Shown: in pieces, positions 28,201-38,000 of the stretch
Numbering within the stretch: position 1 is the stretch's first letter
Layout of the letters: every line of letters begins with the position of its first letter
Source: Flavobacterium sp. ENC
Lineage (GTDB): Bacteria; Bacteroidota; Bacteroidia; Flavobacteriales; Flavobacteriaceae
Direction of reading: 5' to 3'
Length of the DNA stretch: 64,000 bases
Assembly (NCBI RefSeq): GCF_020991415.1
Contig: NZ_JAJMOY010000002.1
Location: forward strand, 496,001 to 560,000
Translations under genes and position numbers: made by a program
Notes under the pieces: model-generated
Databases searched by the model: none
What the model saw: the letters and a program-made list of their open reading frames with translations, nothing else
Told to the model about the DNA's origin: nothing

Positions 28201-30816
28201 CCTGTACCCGCTAAAAATGATTATTTTGAATATCTGATCTGGCTGAAAGGAAACCTGCAGTCTGAAAAAACAGCCGCGTACACCGACTACTGGACAGCAA
28301 AACTGGGCAACAGGAATTCAAATTTAAGATTAGGAAATCCGGATACCGGAAGTTTAGAAGGGGCCCGTTTAAATTTCACTATCGATAAAAGACTGAAAGA
28401 CAAATTGGCTGATTACGCCAATACAAACAGGATCACCTTATTCAGCCTTTTGATCTCTTCCGTAAGAATCTCACTATACCGACTGGCTCAGGAAAACTTT
28501 GTCATCGGTACAGCGGTCTCCGGAAGAGTTAAAAAAGAGTTTGAATCGACAATCGGTATGTTTATCAATACACTGCCTCTTTATACGGAAATCGACAGCG
28601 ATAAAAGTTTTGCCGATACCGTTGCCGATGAAATGCATACGATTATGACAGCATTAGAGTATCAGGTTTATCCGTACGATCTGATATTAAATGATTTGAA
28701 AGTCGCAAACAAGAAGTCGTTTTTTGACGTAATGGTAGTATTGCAAAATCAGAACAACAGGGCAGGAATGGTAAGCAAAAGCGATCTGCCGTTTGAAATC
28801 GAAGAAGAAATGAACCAGACTTCGGCCTTTTCAAGATTCAATTTGTCCTTTACGTTTTTTGATGTTGCAGAGGCTATTGAACTGGAACTGGAATACAAAA
28901 CAGGAGTGTTCAGCCAGGAATTTATTTACGCCATAATGGATACGTTTTTCCATCTTCTGGAACAATTTGTCGATACTCCTGAACAGAAGATTTCACAGTT
29001 TTCTGTTCTAAACGAAAATCAGTCCGAAGCAATCCTATACGGATTTAACGACACCAAATCTGATTTTCCACAGGATAAAACGCTGATAGAAATATTTGAA
29101 GAACAGGCAGACAAAACGCCTGATGCCCTTGCGGTGATTTTTGAAGATACGAAAGTAACGTATCAGGAACTTAATACAGAAGCCAATCAGCTGGGCCGTT
29201 ATTTAAGGGAACTTTTCCGGATTGTACCGGACGATCTCATCGGAATCAAACTGGAACGAAGCGAGAAAATGATTCTGGCAATATTAGGCGTACTGAAATC
29301 CGGTGCGGCCTATGTGCCCATCGATCCCTCTTACCCTCAGGAAAGAATTGACTTTATAGAAAAAGACAGCAAGTGTAAAATTGTGATTGACGAAAATGTA
29401 TTGTCCTTATTTTATAAAAATCAGGACGCCTACACCGGTGCCAATATCGAAAAAATAAACAGCCCAAAAGACCTGGCCTATATTATTTACACTTCGGGAA
29501 CCACAGGTAATCCAAAAGGTGTCATGGTAGAACATACGAATGTAGTCAACCTGATCATTTCACAGACCAGAGAGTTTCAGATAGACGAAAGCGAAAGAAT
29601 CCTTCAGTTGTCCAATTACACTTTTGATGCGTCTGTAGAGCAGATTTTCCTGGCTCTTTGTAACGGAGCGAGCTTGTACCTGATTGCAAGAGCAGCTTTG
29701 CTGGAAGCCGAACTTTTTGAAGAATTTATTACGGCAAATGAAATTACGCACCTTCATGCCGTGCCATCCGTTCTGGAAAAAATAACTCCGGACAGCCGTT
29801 TTTCACTGAAAAGAGTGATTGCCGGAGGAGACAGCTGTTCCGAAAAACTGGCGGAATCCTGGAGTACAATCTGTGATTTTTATAACGAATACGGTCCAAC
29901 CGAAACCACAGTGACTTCGATTGAGTTTCTGTATGACAAAAATGCGCCATTTTCTATCGGTAAGCCGATTTCCAATACGCAGGTCTATATCCTGGACAAT
30001 AATCTGTTTCCAACCCAGTTGGGCGTTTTGGGGAAAATATACATTTCGGGTGCCGGGGTGACCCGCGGTTATCTGAATAAACCGGAGCTTACCGCTGAAA
30101 AATTCATCGAAAATCCATTCGTACCCCATACCAAAATGTACGATACCGGAGATTTGGGACGCTGGCTTCCGGATGGAAACATCGAATTTCTGGGAAGAAA
30201 CGACGAGCAGGTAAAAATAAGAGGCTTCAGAATTGAGCTGGGCGAAATAGAAACGGTCCTTTTGCAATTTTCGGACGATTTACGACAGGTAGTAGTGCAG
30301 CCGCAACACGTAAACGGAGAGAAAACATTAGTGGCGTATTACGTTTCGGATACCGAATTAGACAAAACCGAAATTCGCCGCTATCTCCAAAACAGGCTGC
30401 CGGAATATATGGTTCCGTCATTTCTGGTAGTGCTCGAAGACTTGCCGGTCACTACAAACGGAAAGGTTGACCGTAAGGCCCTGCGGGGCATCAGTGAGGC
30501 AGATATTATCCGAAAAGAGTATGTAGCACCCCGAAACGAAATTGAGCAAAAAATAGCCCTGATATGGCAGGAAATCCTTGGCGTTGAAAAAGTCGGCGTT
30601 ACGGACAGTTTTTTTGAACTCGGAGGGCATAGCCTCAACGCTACAAAACTAATCAGTATCATCCACAAACAGTTTAATGTCAAATTATCCATCATCGATT
30701 TGTTTGACAATATTATACTGGAGGAATTAGCACTGCTTCTGGAAAACACCTTATTGTATCGTAGCAGTAATGAAGAAAATATTTCAATTGAAGAATCTGA
30801 AAATTTTACGATCTAA
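25258..30816 (+). CDS. PKS/NRPS-2: KS-degenerate AT-T-C-A-T hybrid synthase
   Basis: 1852-residue hybrid. The ketosynthase (1 to about 425) has the full triad: Cys161 in DTACSSS, His297 in ETHGTGT and His336 in NIGHLD. Residues about 430-725 keep the post-KS linker (YTLNTGRKDYKYRLA) and the post-AT linker (APTYPFEKISCW). The acyltransferase between them is shortened and has CNGTIAKAS where GHSxGE should be, so it should not load malonate. T near 754 (GGNSI), C at about 822-1250 (HHIIFDG), A at about 1279-1765 and T near 1788 (GGHSL) follow. The A-domain residues read DAEHIGEVT(K), which I cannot assign; Glu239 is reminiscent of Lys/Orn-type pockets. There is no KR, DH or ER, so a beta-keto unit would remain. 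The acidic tail (EENISIEESENFTI) may dock to the TubC domain of NRPS-3. Confidence 0.93.
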   Translation: MDIALIGVSIKYADITSLQEFADVIRNNSICVKQPTKERILYSKIDPKEKYHPYGYLDRADLFDHEFFNLSKGEANTIDPGHRMILEGVCTAIENSGYDLDYIASQNTGLFTTTQTGLYNLLYQSENKGLDFIGSLPSIGGGRVANILNIRGPVMNIDTACSSSLVAIHEAVQNIRRGEIDLGIVAGSRLLFLFNEADSFEKDAIMSTDGMCRAFDEEASGTAGGEGIAVVILKRLDHAIRDNDTILSVIKGSAINNDGSSSNSITAPSPVAQKNVILNACKNANIPVNSVGYIETHGTGTKLGDPIEYKGIKDAFSSTNEAYSVRLGTLKPNIGHLDNMSGLFGFIKAALVLKEKEFFPLANFNTVNKFIEEDPNILLQKEGAKWQTNQIRRAGVSSFGLSGTNAHIILEEYKATAATTSNTATNNWFKIAAKSKNALKEYIDSIHNFISETTPIEDLAYTLNTGRKDYKYRLAVSGNTIAGIKKSLLNQKENDEITTAKYTKIALLYLSDAVPNVENFLKCSQFKEVFLNLQKEIDNNQTDFAVSQTLAFQVSLFRYLSAKGFNVNQLICNGTIAKASKEIIEGKSIISKDLNFNEAFSLDLEKLKVLAKNCADNNILLVVVGNNTHSMPGILSALKEEQVPGIDVLKIMDCNNWNLLWSTLYNNGLEFNWKGFYSSEVFKKVTAPTYPFEKISCWNEHKNPLFFNTLNQKTAIEEPKLSIENLSEEEIVVSILKEILKNDNLSLTDDFFELGGNSIVGVQFINRVNELFGITIHFDALFECYEINEIVTLIKEAIGEKSKNTFEVLPLKGELIFETLEASNSQQRMWIESLVDPSMQSIYNITLSYNTKGNLDIDVFKETVQELIRKHACLRSTFFTDEDGTIQQRIKEIHNIAIDNYFAFYSNNDSLIPEEKAKEIQNVTFDLEHGPLFQAAVLQHDESNYKLLFVFHHIIFDGWSTGVFIKDFVTVYQQILSRAYVPVPAKNDYFEYLIWLKGNLQSEKTAAYTDYWTAKLGNRNSNLRLGNPDTGSLEGARLNFTIDKRLKDKLADYANTNRITLFSLLISSVRISLYRLAQENFVIGTAVSGRVKKEFESTIGMFINTLPLYTEIDSDKSFADTVADEMHTIMTALEYQVYPYDLILNDLKVANKKSFFDVMVVLQNQNNRAGMVSKSDLPFEIEEEMNQTSAFSRFNLSFTFFDVAEAIELELEYKTGVFSQEFIYAIMDTFFHLLEQFVDTPEQKISQFSVLNENQSEAILYGFNDTKSDFPQDKTLIEIFEEQADKTPDALAVIFEDTKVTYQELNTEANQLGRYLRELFRIVPDDLIGIKLERSEKMILAILGVLKSGAAYVPIDPSYPQERIDFIEKDSKCKIVIDENVLSLFYKNQDAYTGANIEKINSPKDLAYIIYTSGTTGNPKGVMVEHTNVVNLIISQTREFQIDESERILQLSNYTFDASVEQIFLALCNGASLYLIARAALLEAELFEEFITANEITHLHAVPSVLEKITPDSRFSLKRVIAGGDSCSEKLAESWSTICDFYNEYGPTETTVTSIEFLYDKNAPFSIGKPISNTQVYILDNNLFPTQLGVLGKIYISGAGVTRGYLNKPELTAEKFIENPFVPHTKMYDTGDLGRWLPDGNIEFLGRNDEQVKIRGFRIELGEIETVLLQFSDDLRQVVVQPQHVNGEKTLVAYYVSDTELDKTEIRRYLQNRLPEYMVPSFLVVLEDLPVTTNGKVDRKALRGISEADIIRKEYVAPRNEIEQKIALIWQEILGVEKVGVTDSFFELGGHSLNATKLISIIHKQFNVKLSIIDLFDNIILEELALLLENTLLYRSSNEENISIEESENFTI

Positions 30817-30876
30817 TTTAAAAAATGGAAACCTTAAAAGGTCAAAATTGAAATATTAATAAAACAAAAATTACTA

Positions 30877-33258
30877 ATGAACCGGTTATTATTTATTGCA
30901 TTTATTTTAAGTAACGTATTAACAGCACAAGTCAAAATATCGGGAAAAGTCGTTACGGCAGATCATACTCCCGTAGCGTTTGCTGAAGTTCTTCTTTTTG
31001 CAAACGGGCCTGTTCCCGTAAAAAATCAGATCACAAATGAAAAAGGGGAGTTTGTATTGGAATATAAAACAGGCTCCTATAAATTGAAAATCAGTCAGTT
31101 TGGGTCCATTTTATACACAAAAGACATAGAACTGGGTTCTGATCTGGATTTAGGGGAGATCCTAACAAATAATGCCCAGGAATTACAGGCTGTTGTCATT
31201 ACGCAGAAGAAAGAAATCGTAGAGCGTAAAGTAGACCGGCTTGTTTTTAACATAGAAAATACGATTAGCACGGCAGGTGGTGATGCGCTTGATGTCTTAA
31301 AAATTACACCGGGAGTCCAGATCCAGAATGAAAGTATCACCATAGCAGGTAAAAGTACCGTCAGGGTTTTGCTGGACGATAAAATGATTGAGCTTGGACA
31401 GGAAGAACTGACCAATTTATTAAAATCAATTCCGGCCGAGAACATCAAGAGTATCGAAGTCATTACGACACCACCGGCTAAATACGAGGCACTGGGAAAC
31501 AGCGGTCTGGTAAATATCAGGTTAAAGAAAGCTAAGAAAGATTCCTGGAATCTCTCGCTAGGGACAGGATATCTGCAAAGGCATCACGATCCGGAAGGAT
31601 CAACCACCAGCAATTTTATATACAATAAAAACAAGTTAAGCATGTCTGCTTCCTTAAATTACAGAGACGGCGGAATCTATCTGGAACAGGAAAGCAAAAT
31701 TCACTTTGCCGATGGATTATGGGATTTAAATTACCCGCTTCAGAAAAAGCATAAAATGCTGAACGGAATTGTAAGCATGCAATATATCGCGACACCCAAA
31801 TGGGTTTTAGGTTTTCAATACCTTACCAATTTGAATAAAACAGACACCGATGCCACCAGAAGTTTACTGATTTATGATAATAATACCAATGAGGTTACAC
31901 AAAACATTACCTCTGTCGGGTATGCTTTTTTAAGGCCGACGCTGCATTCCGTAAACGTATTCAATGAATATAAGCTCAATCCGACAGGAGGAAAAATGAT
32001 CGTGAATGTAGATTACTTTAAGTATAAAAGTAATGATTCCAGACCTTATGAGGGAACTTCAGAGGAATACAATCCGCCTAAGAAAGAATTTTTTAAGGGA
32101 ATCAATAATAACAATCAGAACATCAGCAATTTTTCGGGTAAAGTTGATTTTGAACTGCCTGTAGAATGGGCTACTCTTGGATTTGGAGGAAAAGTTTCCT
32201 TTTCAGATACCAAAAATTTAATATCCACCTTCAACAGTGATTTTACAGACCAGCCTGTAACCGATTTACCCTTACAGGATTTTGATTTCGGTTATAAAGA
32301 AAATGTACAGGCCGTATATGTATCCGGAAACAAAAAATTTGCTAATAATCTGGAATCGCAGATCGGATTGCGATTTGAAAACACGCAGGCAAAATCGTAT
32401 GAAGCAGATTTACATGAATCCGTAAATAATAGTTATACGAGGTTATTTCCGTCTTTTAATATTTCCTATACACCGCAGCCGCATTCTGTATACCGACTGA
32501 GCTACAGCAAAAGAATAGACCGGCCGACTTTTGCCCAGTTAAACCCGAATATAGCCTATATCAACCCGTTTCAGAGTATTCAGGGAAATCCATTACTACA
32601 GCCTGCGTTTATCGATAATTTCGAATTTATTTACTCGTATAAAAAGTTGGAAAGCAAACTGTATTACAGCCATGACAAAAATGTGTTCATGCAGATTTCC
32701 ACACCCGATCCTGATACCAACATTGTCCGCATCGTAACCCGAAATATCTTTAATATGGAGCGATACGGGGTTTCTGAAATCTATGTCTTTAACGAATTTA
32801 AGTGGTGGACAAGTAACAACACAGCCGATCTTAATTATACCAAATCAAGATCCTTAATTGAATCGACAAAAGGGGTAGAAGGTTTTAATTTGAAATTGGC
32901 CACGAATAACGATTTCATCCTAAATGATAAAAAAACGTTGCTGTTGAACCTTAATTACTGGTATGTTTTTCCAAAAACAGAGGGATTTGTAAAATTGGCT
33001 GCATCAAGTTCTACTGCAGTAACGCTTCAGTATTTGCTTAACGACAACCTGAGAATATCACTGAAAGCGAATGATATTTTCAGGACAGAAAAAATAAAAT
33101 TCAACCCGACCGTAAACGGAGTATATCAGGAATACAGCCTTTACAACGACAGCCGCTACATACAGCTGTATTTAAATTACAGGCTGGGAAGTAAAAAAGC
33201 AAAAATTATAAACAGAAATACCGGTAACGAAGAAGAAAGAAAAAGGGTAGGCGGTTAA
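30877..33258 (+). CDS. TonB-dependent receptor of the outer-membrane beta-barrel (OMP_b-brl_3) family
   Basis: 793-residue outer-membrane protein. It has a signal peptide (about 1-18), a carboxypeptidase-regulatory-like domain (about 20-95; KISGKVVTADHTPVAFAEV), a plug (about 110-220; DVLKITPGVQI, KSIPAENIKSIEVITTPPAKY, LVNIRLKKAK) and a beta-barrel to the end. It sits inside the biosynthetic operon, 60 bases after PKS/NRPS-2. Candidate roles are re-uptake of the cluster product or a metal complex of it, or export-coupled recognition. Position alone supports this. The OMP_b-brl_3 type is less tightly linked to siderophores than classical FecA/FpvA receptors. Confidence 0.88.
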   Translation: MNRLLFIAFILSNVLTAQVKISGKVVTADHTPVAFAEVLLFANGPVPVKNQITNEKGEFVLEYKTGSYKLKISQFGSILYTKDIELGSDLDLGEILTNNAQELQAVVITQKKEIVERKVDRLVFNIENTISTAGGDALDVLKITPGVQIQNESITIAGKSTVRVLLDDKMIELGQEELTNLLKSIPAENIKSIEVITTPPAKYEALGNSGLVNIRLKKAKKDSWNLSLGTGYLQRHHDPEGSTTSNFIYNKNKLSMSASLNYRDGGIYLEQESKIHFADGLWDLNYPLQKKHKMLNGIVSMQYIATPKWVLGFQYLTNLNKTDTDATRSLLIYDNNTNEVTQNITSVGYAFLRPTLHSVNVFNEYKLNPTGGKMIVNVDYFKYKSNDSRPYEGTSEEYNPPKKEFFKGINNNNQNISNFSGKVDFELPVEWATLGFGGKVSFSDTKNLISTFNSDFTDQPVTDLPLQDFDFGYKENVQAVYVSGNKKFANNLESQIGLRFENTQAKSYEADLHESVNNSYTRLFPSFNISYTPQPHSVYRLSYSKRIDRPTFAQLNPNIAYINPFQSIQGNPLLQPAFIDNFEFIYSYKKLESKLYYSHDKNVFMQISTPDPDTNIVRIVTRNIFNMERYGVSEIYVFNEFKWWTSNNTADLNYTKSRSLIESTKGVEGFNLKLATNNDFILNDKKTLLLNLNYWYVFPKTEGFVKLAASSSTAVTLQYLLNDNLRISLKANDIFRTEKIKFNPTVNGVYQEYSLYNDSRYIQLYLNYRLGSKKAKIINRNTGNEEERKRVGG

Positions 33259-33328
33259 GCACCTGCTGTTCTGCTACCGAAATAAGAATCAGTTAATAGA
33301 AAACATAAATTATTAAAAATATTTTAAG

Positions 33329-34954
33329 ATGGAAGGATTAGTTTATTTAAAACCGAACGTTGTTATGGAGCCCTTAATAGAAAGATGGTATGCCTGGGCG
33401 CATCTGATATCGCCCGGAACGGCAGCTATGAACGTAACCAAAAGGCATATCGAAATAATGAACTCTTACCTGGAATCGCCTGCGGTACATGATGAAGCCG
33501 TTAAGGATCCTAAAATGCTGGGCGGCCCTTTTATGGACTATAACAGCGATCGTTCGGAAGACATAAGAAAATTGCTGGAATCAACCTTTACCAATCAAAA
33601 AGAACTGATCAGTCTTTCCATGGCCATTAGAAAACTGGTTTTAATGTTAAACAAAGAAGCCAAAGGGCAATCATTGGAAGCGTTGTATAAAAACGTACCG
33701 GATATTCTGAAAGGGTATGTGGAATTAATTTATGACCTGAACGGCAATCCTTCTTTCCGATTTTACGAGCAGCTTTTGTACAAAAGTAAATTTTACAATA
33801 AAAGCAATCAGAGCCTGGCTTTGTGGGTGACCAATAACGATTCGCGTCCTTTTTGCCTAAGTACCCCGAGACTGGATGAGAAAGACGTCCTGCATTTAGA
33901 CATGCCGTTTGAGCATAAATTTATAGATGAGCTGAGTAAAATGAAAAGAACACCGCGCCCTTATCATGAAATAAGGGAACTGCTGGGTGATTTAAATGAA
34001 ACCGAGGACGCCTTATTTGAATCGTTTTTTACAGATACACCATCCGTACCCTATGTAAAATATGAGGGGGATAAAATTAGAATGCGATACTTTGGGCATG
34101 CCTGCATCTTAATTGAGACCAAAGAAGTAAGTATACTCGTCGATCCGTTAATTAGCTATTACGGATACGAGTCCACTGTAGAACACTTTTCGGATTACGA
34201 ATTGCCCGAAAAGATCGATTACGTGCTGATTACCCACAATCATCAGGATCATATTTTACTGGAAACGCTTTTACCGCTTCGACATAAAATTAAAAACATT
34301 ATCGTGCCGCGCTCAGGAGGCGGACACCTTCAGGATCCTTCCTTAAAGCTGATGTTCAATAATATAGGTTTTGATAATATTATTGAAATTGAAGAATTCT
34401 CTACCGTTAATTTTTCAGATTGCAAGATTACCGGTATCCCTTTTACAGGAGAGCACAGTGATCTGGACATCAAGGCCAAAATTTGCTATCATGTGGAAAT
34501 CTCTGAATTTTCATTGCTTTTCGCAGCAGACTCCAGGATTTTGGAAAAAAAATTATACGAGAATACGCATAGCATAATCGGCGATGTAGATGTTATTTTC
34601 CTTGGAATGGAATGCGACGGAGCTCCATTAACGTGGTTATACGGGCCACTCGTGGTAAACGAATTGTCTAAAGAACACGATCAGTCCAGAAGACTGGCCG
34701 GATCTGATTTTGCCAGGGGAATGCACCTGGTCGATGTTTTCAACCCCTTAGAAGTCTATGTGTATGCTATGGGGCAGGAACCGTGGTGTGAGTTCATCAG
34801 CAGTATCAAATACACCGATGAATCCAATCCTATTATACAGTCCAACCGCCTTATTGAAGAATGCAGTTCAAGGGAAATAATTACAGAAAGGTTATTTGGC
34901 GAAAAGGAAATCTTATACAGCAAGAAAAAAACACAAAACTATAGTTTGGTTTAA
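33329..34954 (+). CDS. CmlA-type diiron beta-hydroxylase acting on carrier-bound amino acid
   Basis: 541-residue protein with an all-helical N-terminal half and a metallo-beta-lactamase-fold C-terminal half (from about 245). The motif THNHQDH places His303, His305, Asp307 and His308. Further candidate ligands are Glu375 (FTGEHSD), Asp401 (FAADSR) and His466 (ARGMHL). As I recall them, the CmlA ligands of the chloramphenicol pathway are His305, His307, Asp309, His310, Glu377, Asp403 and His468. Every one maps here with a constant shift of two, and the overall length agrees (CmlA about 532). CmlA is an oxygen-dependent diiron enzyme that beta-hydroxylates an aromatic amino acid tethered to an NRPS carrier. 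The natural partner here is the Tyr/Phe-loading module of NRPS-1. A plain MBL hydrolase is less likely given the N-terminal domain and the Glu/Asp ligands. Confidence 0.85.
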   Translation: MEGLVYLKPNVVMEPLIERWYAWAHLISPGTAAMNVTKRHIEIMNSYLESPAVHDEAVKDPKMLGGPFMDYNSDRSEDIRKLLESTFTNQKELISLSMAIRKLVLMLNKEAKGQSLEALYKNVPDILKGYVELIYDLNGNPSFRFYEQLLYKSKFYNKSNQSLALWVTNNDSRPFCLSTPRLDEKDVLHLDMPFEHKFIDELSKMKRTPRPYHEIRELLGDLNETEDALFESFFTDTPSVPYVKYEGDKIRMRYFGHACILIETKEVSILVDPLISYYGYESTVEHFSDYELPEKIDYVLITHNHQDHILLETLLPLRHKIKNIIVPRSGGGHLQDPSLKLMFNNIGFDNIIEIEEFSTVNFSDCKITGIPFTGEHSDLDIKAKICYHVEISEFSLLFAADSRILEKKLYENTHSIIGDVDVIFLGMECDGAPLTWLYGPLVVNELSKEHDQSRRLAGSDFARGMHLVDVFNPLEVYVYAMGQEPWCEFISSIKYTDESNPIIQSNRLIEECSSREIITERLFGEKEILYSKKKTQNYSLV

Positions 34955-34967
34955 AAAGGAAATGCAA

Positions 34968-35007
34968 ACGCATTACATGGGTTTATTTAAAATCCGCTGT
35001 AATGCGT
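34968..35007 (+). promoter_or_regulatory. intercistronic inverted repeat before NRPS-3
   Basis: ACGCATTACA (34968-34977) and TGTAATGCGT (34998-35007) are perfect 10-bp arms around a 20-base loop, in the largest gap inside the cluster (107 bases). There is no T run, so it is more likely an operator, processing site or mRNA stability element than a terminator. Confidence 0.45.
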
Positions 35008-35061
35008 GATCAAAAATAAATCAGGGAATCATTACAGACAAGTATATAACAAGATAAAGCG

Positions 35062-38000
35062 ATGCAAACACTACTCAAAAAATTAAGGGCCTCCAATATA
35101 AAACTTAATTTATCGGGAGATAAACTGGATATTAATGCTCCGAAAGGAGTGCTGACCAATGAGTTATTAGATGAAATTAAATTACACAAGCAAAGAATAA
35201 TTGATTTCATCAAACTTTCGCAAGACTCCCATGATAGCCATACTGATATCCCCAATGTAGCTGAGGCGGAAACATATACCGTATCCTCATCGCAAAAAAG
35301 CTTGTGGCTGCTGTGTCAGTTAGAAGCGCAAAATACGGTGTATAACATTCCCAGCATCTTTGAATTAAAAGGAAACTTAAATGCAGCCGCACTTGAGAAA
35401 GCATTTCATGCGCTGCTGGAACGTCATGAATCTTTAAGAACGGTTTTTGTTGAAACAGCCAATGCTGAAGTAAGACAACAGGTAATCGCTGTTAAAGACC
35501 TTGATTTTCAGTTTCGAACAGAAGAATTATCTTCGGATAACAGTGACCAGAATCTAAATAATCTTTTGGAACAGGAATTAAAATATTCATTTGATTTGGC
35601 AAAGGATTGTTTAGTGCGTGCAAAGCTGATCAAAACGTCCGGTGATACTTTTGTTTTTATACTGGTCATTCATCATATCATCAGCGATGGCTGGTCGATC
35701 CAGGTAATGATGAACGAGTTGTTTGCTTTATATCATGCCTTTACAAACAATATTTCCAATCCGTTGCCTCCTTTACAAATCCAGTATAAAGATTACGCGG
35801 CCTGGCAGCAAAACCAGTTAAGAGACAGCAGTCAGGCACACCAGGAATACTGGCTGAAACAATTTCAGGATACCATTCCGATACTGGATGTACCGGTATA
35901 CAAAACACGACCGCTAACCAAAACATTTAACGGGGGCATCGTAAAAAGAAGTTTTAGCAGTGAAATCTTAAAAGAATTCTCCAGTTTGTGCCAGGCACAT
36001 GATGCTACCTTGTTCATGGGATTAACGAGCTTGTTAAACGTCTTATTTTACAGATATACCAATCAGAATGATATCATAATTGGTACCCCAATTGCCGGAA
36101 GGCCCCATTCGGATTTGCAAAATCAAACCGGACTTTACTTAAACACCTTAGCCCTGAGAACGCAATTTGACGGACAGGACAGCTTTGCTGATGTATTACT
36201 GAATGTAAAAAACAGAACACTGGAAGCCTATGAGCATCAGATCTATCCGTTTGATGAGTTAATTGAAAACTTAAACCTAAAAAGAGACGCAAGCCGCAGT
36301 CCGCTATTTGACGTGATGCTGATCCTGCAGAACATGGACAGTTTCGACAATACCCAACAACTGGACGGTATTTCCATTCAACAGTATCAGAACAAACAAA
36401 ATCTGCTGATCAAATACGATCTGGAATTTACCTTTGATGAGTTTGGCAATGAGTTGAATTTCAACCTGACATTCAATACTGATATTTATACCGTAGCTTT
36501 TGTTGAAAAAATAACAGCACATTTTGGCACTTTACTGCAAGGCGTTATTGCAGAACCGAACCTTCCGGTTTCACGCATTGCTTATTTAGCACCGGAGGAA
36601 ATAAAGCAGCTCGTAGTCGATTTTAATAACACTTCGGTGCCGTATCCAAAAGAAAAAACGATTGTTCAATTGTTCGAAGAGCAGGCCGCCCAAACACCGG
36701 AGGCTATCGCCATTATTTTTGAGGAATTGCAATTAACCTATAAAGAACTAAACGAAAAAGTAAATCAGTTTGCCTCTTATCTGAGAGAAAGCTATGATAT
36801 TCAGCCCGATGATTTCGTGGGCATAAAATTAAGCCGAAGCGAACAGTTGCTGATAGCCATTTTGGGAGTGCTGAAATCAGGAGCTGCCTATGTTCCTATT
36901 GACTCCGATTATCCGCAGGAAAGAATAGCATATATCGAAGAAGATACCAATTGCAAGGCTATTATTGACGAGGATGAACTGATGATGTTTAACTTCCAGA
37001 GATTCAGGTATAAAGCTGAAAATCCGGAGGCTGTAAACAGCCCTTCCGATTTAGCGTATATCATTTACACTTCCGGTTCTACCGGAAATCCAAAAGGAGT
37101 GATGGTAGAGCATCGAAATGTGGTAAGACTGGTTAAGCCTTGTTCGTATTTTCCTTTAAATTCAGATAAAATCCTGTTAAGTACCGGTTCCATCTCTTTT
37201 GATGCCACAACCATAGAGTTTTTCGGAACTTTATTAAACGGGGCTACATTAGTCCTAACCAGTCAGGACGACTTGCTGGATTTAAGCAACTTAGAAAACA
37301 TTGTTAAAACCAATTCGGTCAATAGCCTTTGGATGACGGCTTCCTGGTTTAACAGCGTAGTCGAAAATAATATCAGTTTTTTCGAAAACATCAGTCAGCT
37401 GATTGTGGGTGGAGATGTAGTATCGCCCAAACATACCCAAAAAGTTTTTGAAAGCAATCCGTCAATCAAAATCGTAAACGGGTACGGCCCTACCGAAAAC
37501 ACGACTTTTTCGTTGACTTTTGATATTCAGAATCAGAAATATAACACCATTCCGATAGGCAAGCCGATTCCAAACAGCCAGGCCTATGTACTGGATCAGA
37601 ATTTACAGCCCGTTGCCGCTGGCGTAAGCGGTAAATTGTATTTATCCGGTGATGGCGTTTCGAGAGGATACTTAAACCAGCCTGCACTTACCGCCGAAAA
37701 ATTCATCGAAAACCCGTTTATTCCGGGAACTAAGATGTACGATACCGGTGATTTAGGCCGCTGGCTTCCCAATGGTACGATCGAATTTCTGGGCAGAAAC
37801 GATCATCAGGTCAAAATACGCGGATACAGAATCGAGCTGGGAGAAATAGAAACCGCCCTTTTGCAATTTTCAGACGATCTCAAACAAGTCGTTGTTCTGG
37901 TAAAAGAGGTCAATGGAGAAAAAGTGCTGGTGGCATATTATGTTTCAGACCTCGAAATCGACAAGGGAGAAATTAGAAATTACCTGCAGACGAAGCTGCC

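Noticed and set aside
33329..34954. Generic metallo-beta-lactamase-fold hydrolase or beta-lactam resistance enzyme
   Set aside because: The large N-terminal domain and the Glu/Asp/His ligands agree with CmlA at a constant offset, and the NRPS context supports a hydroxylase.
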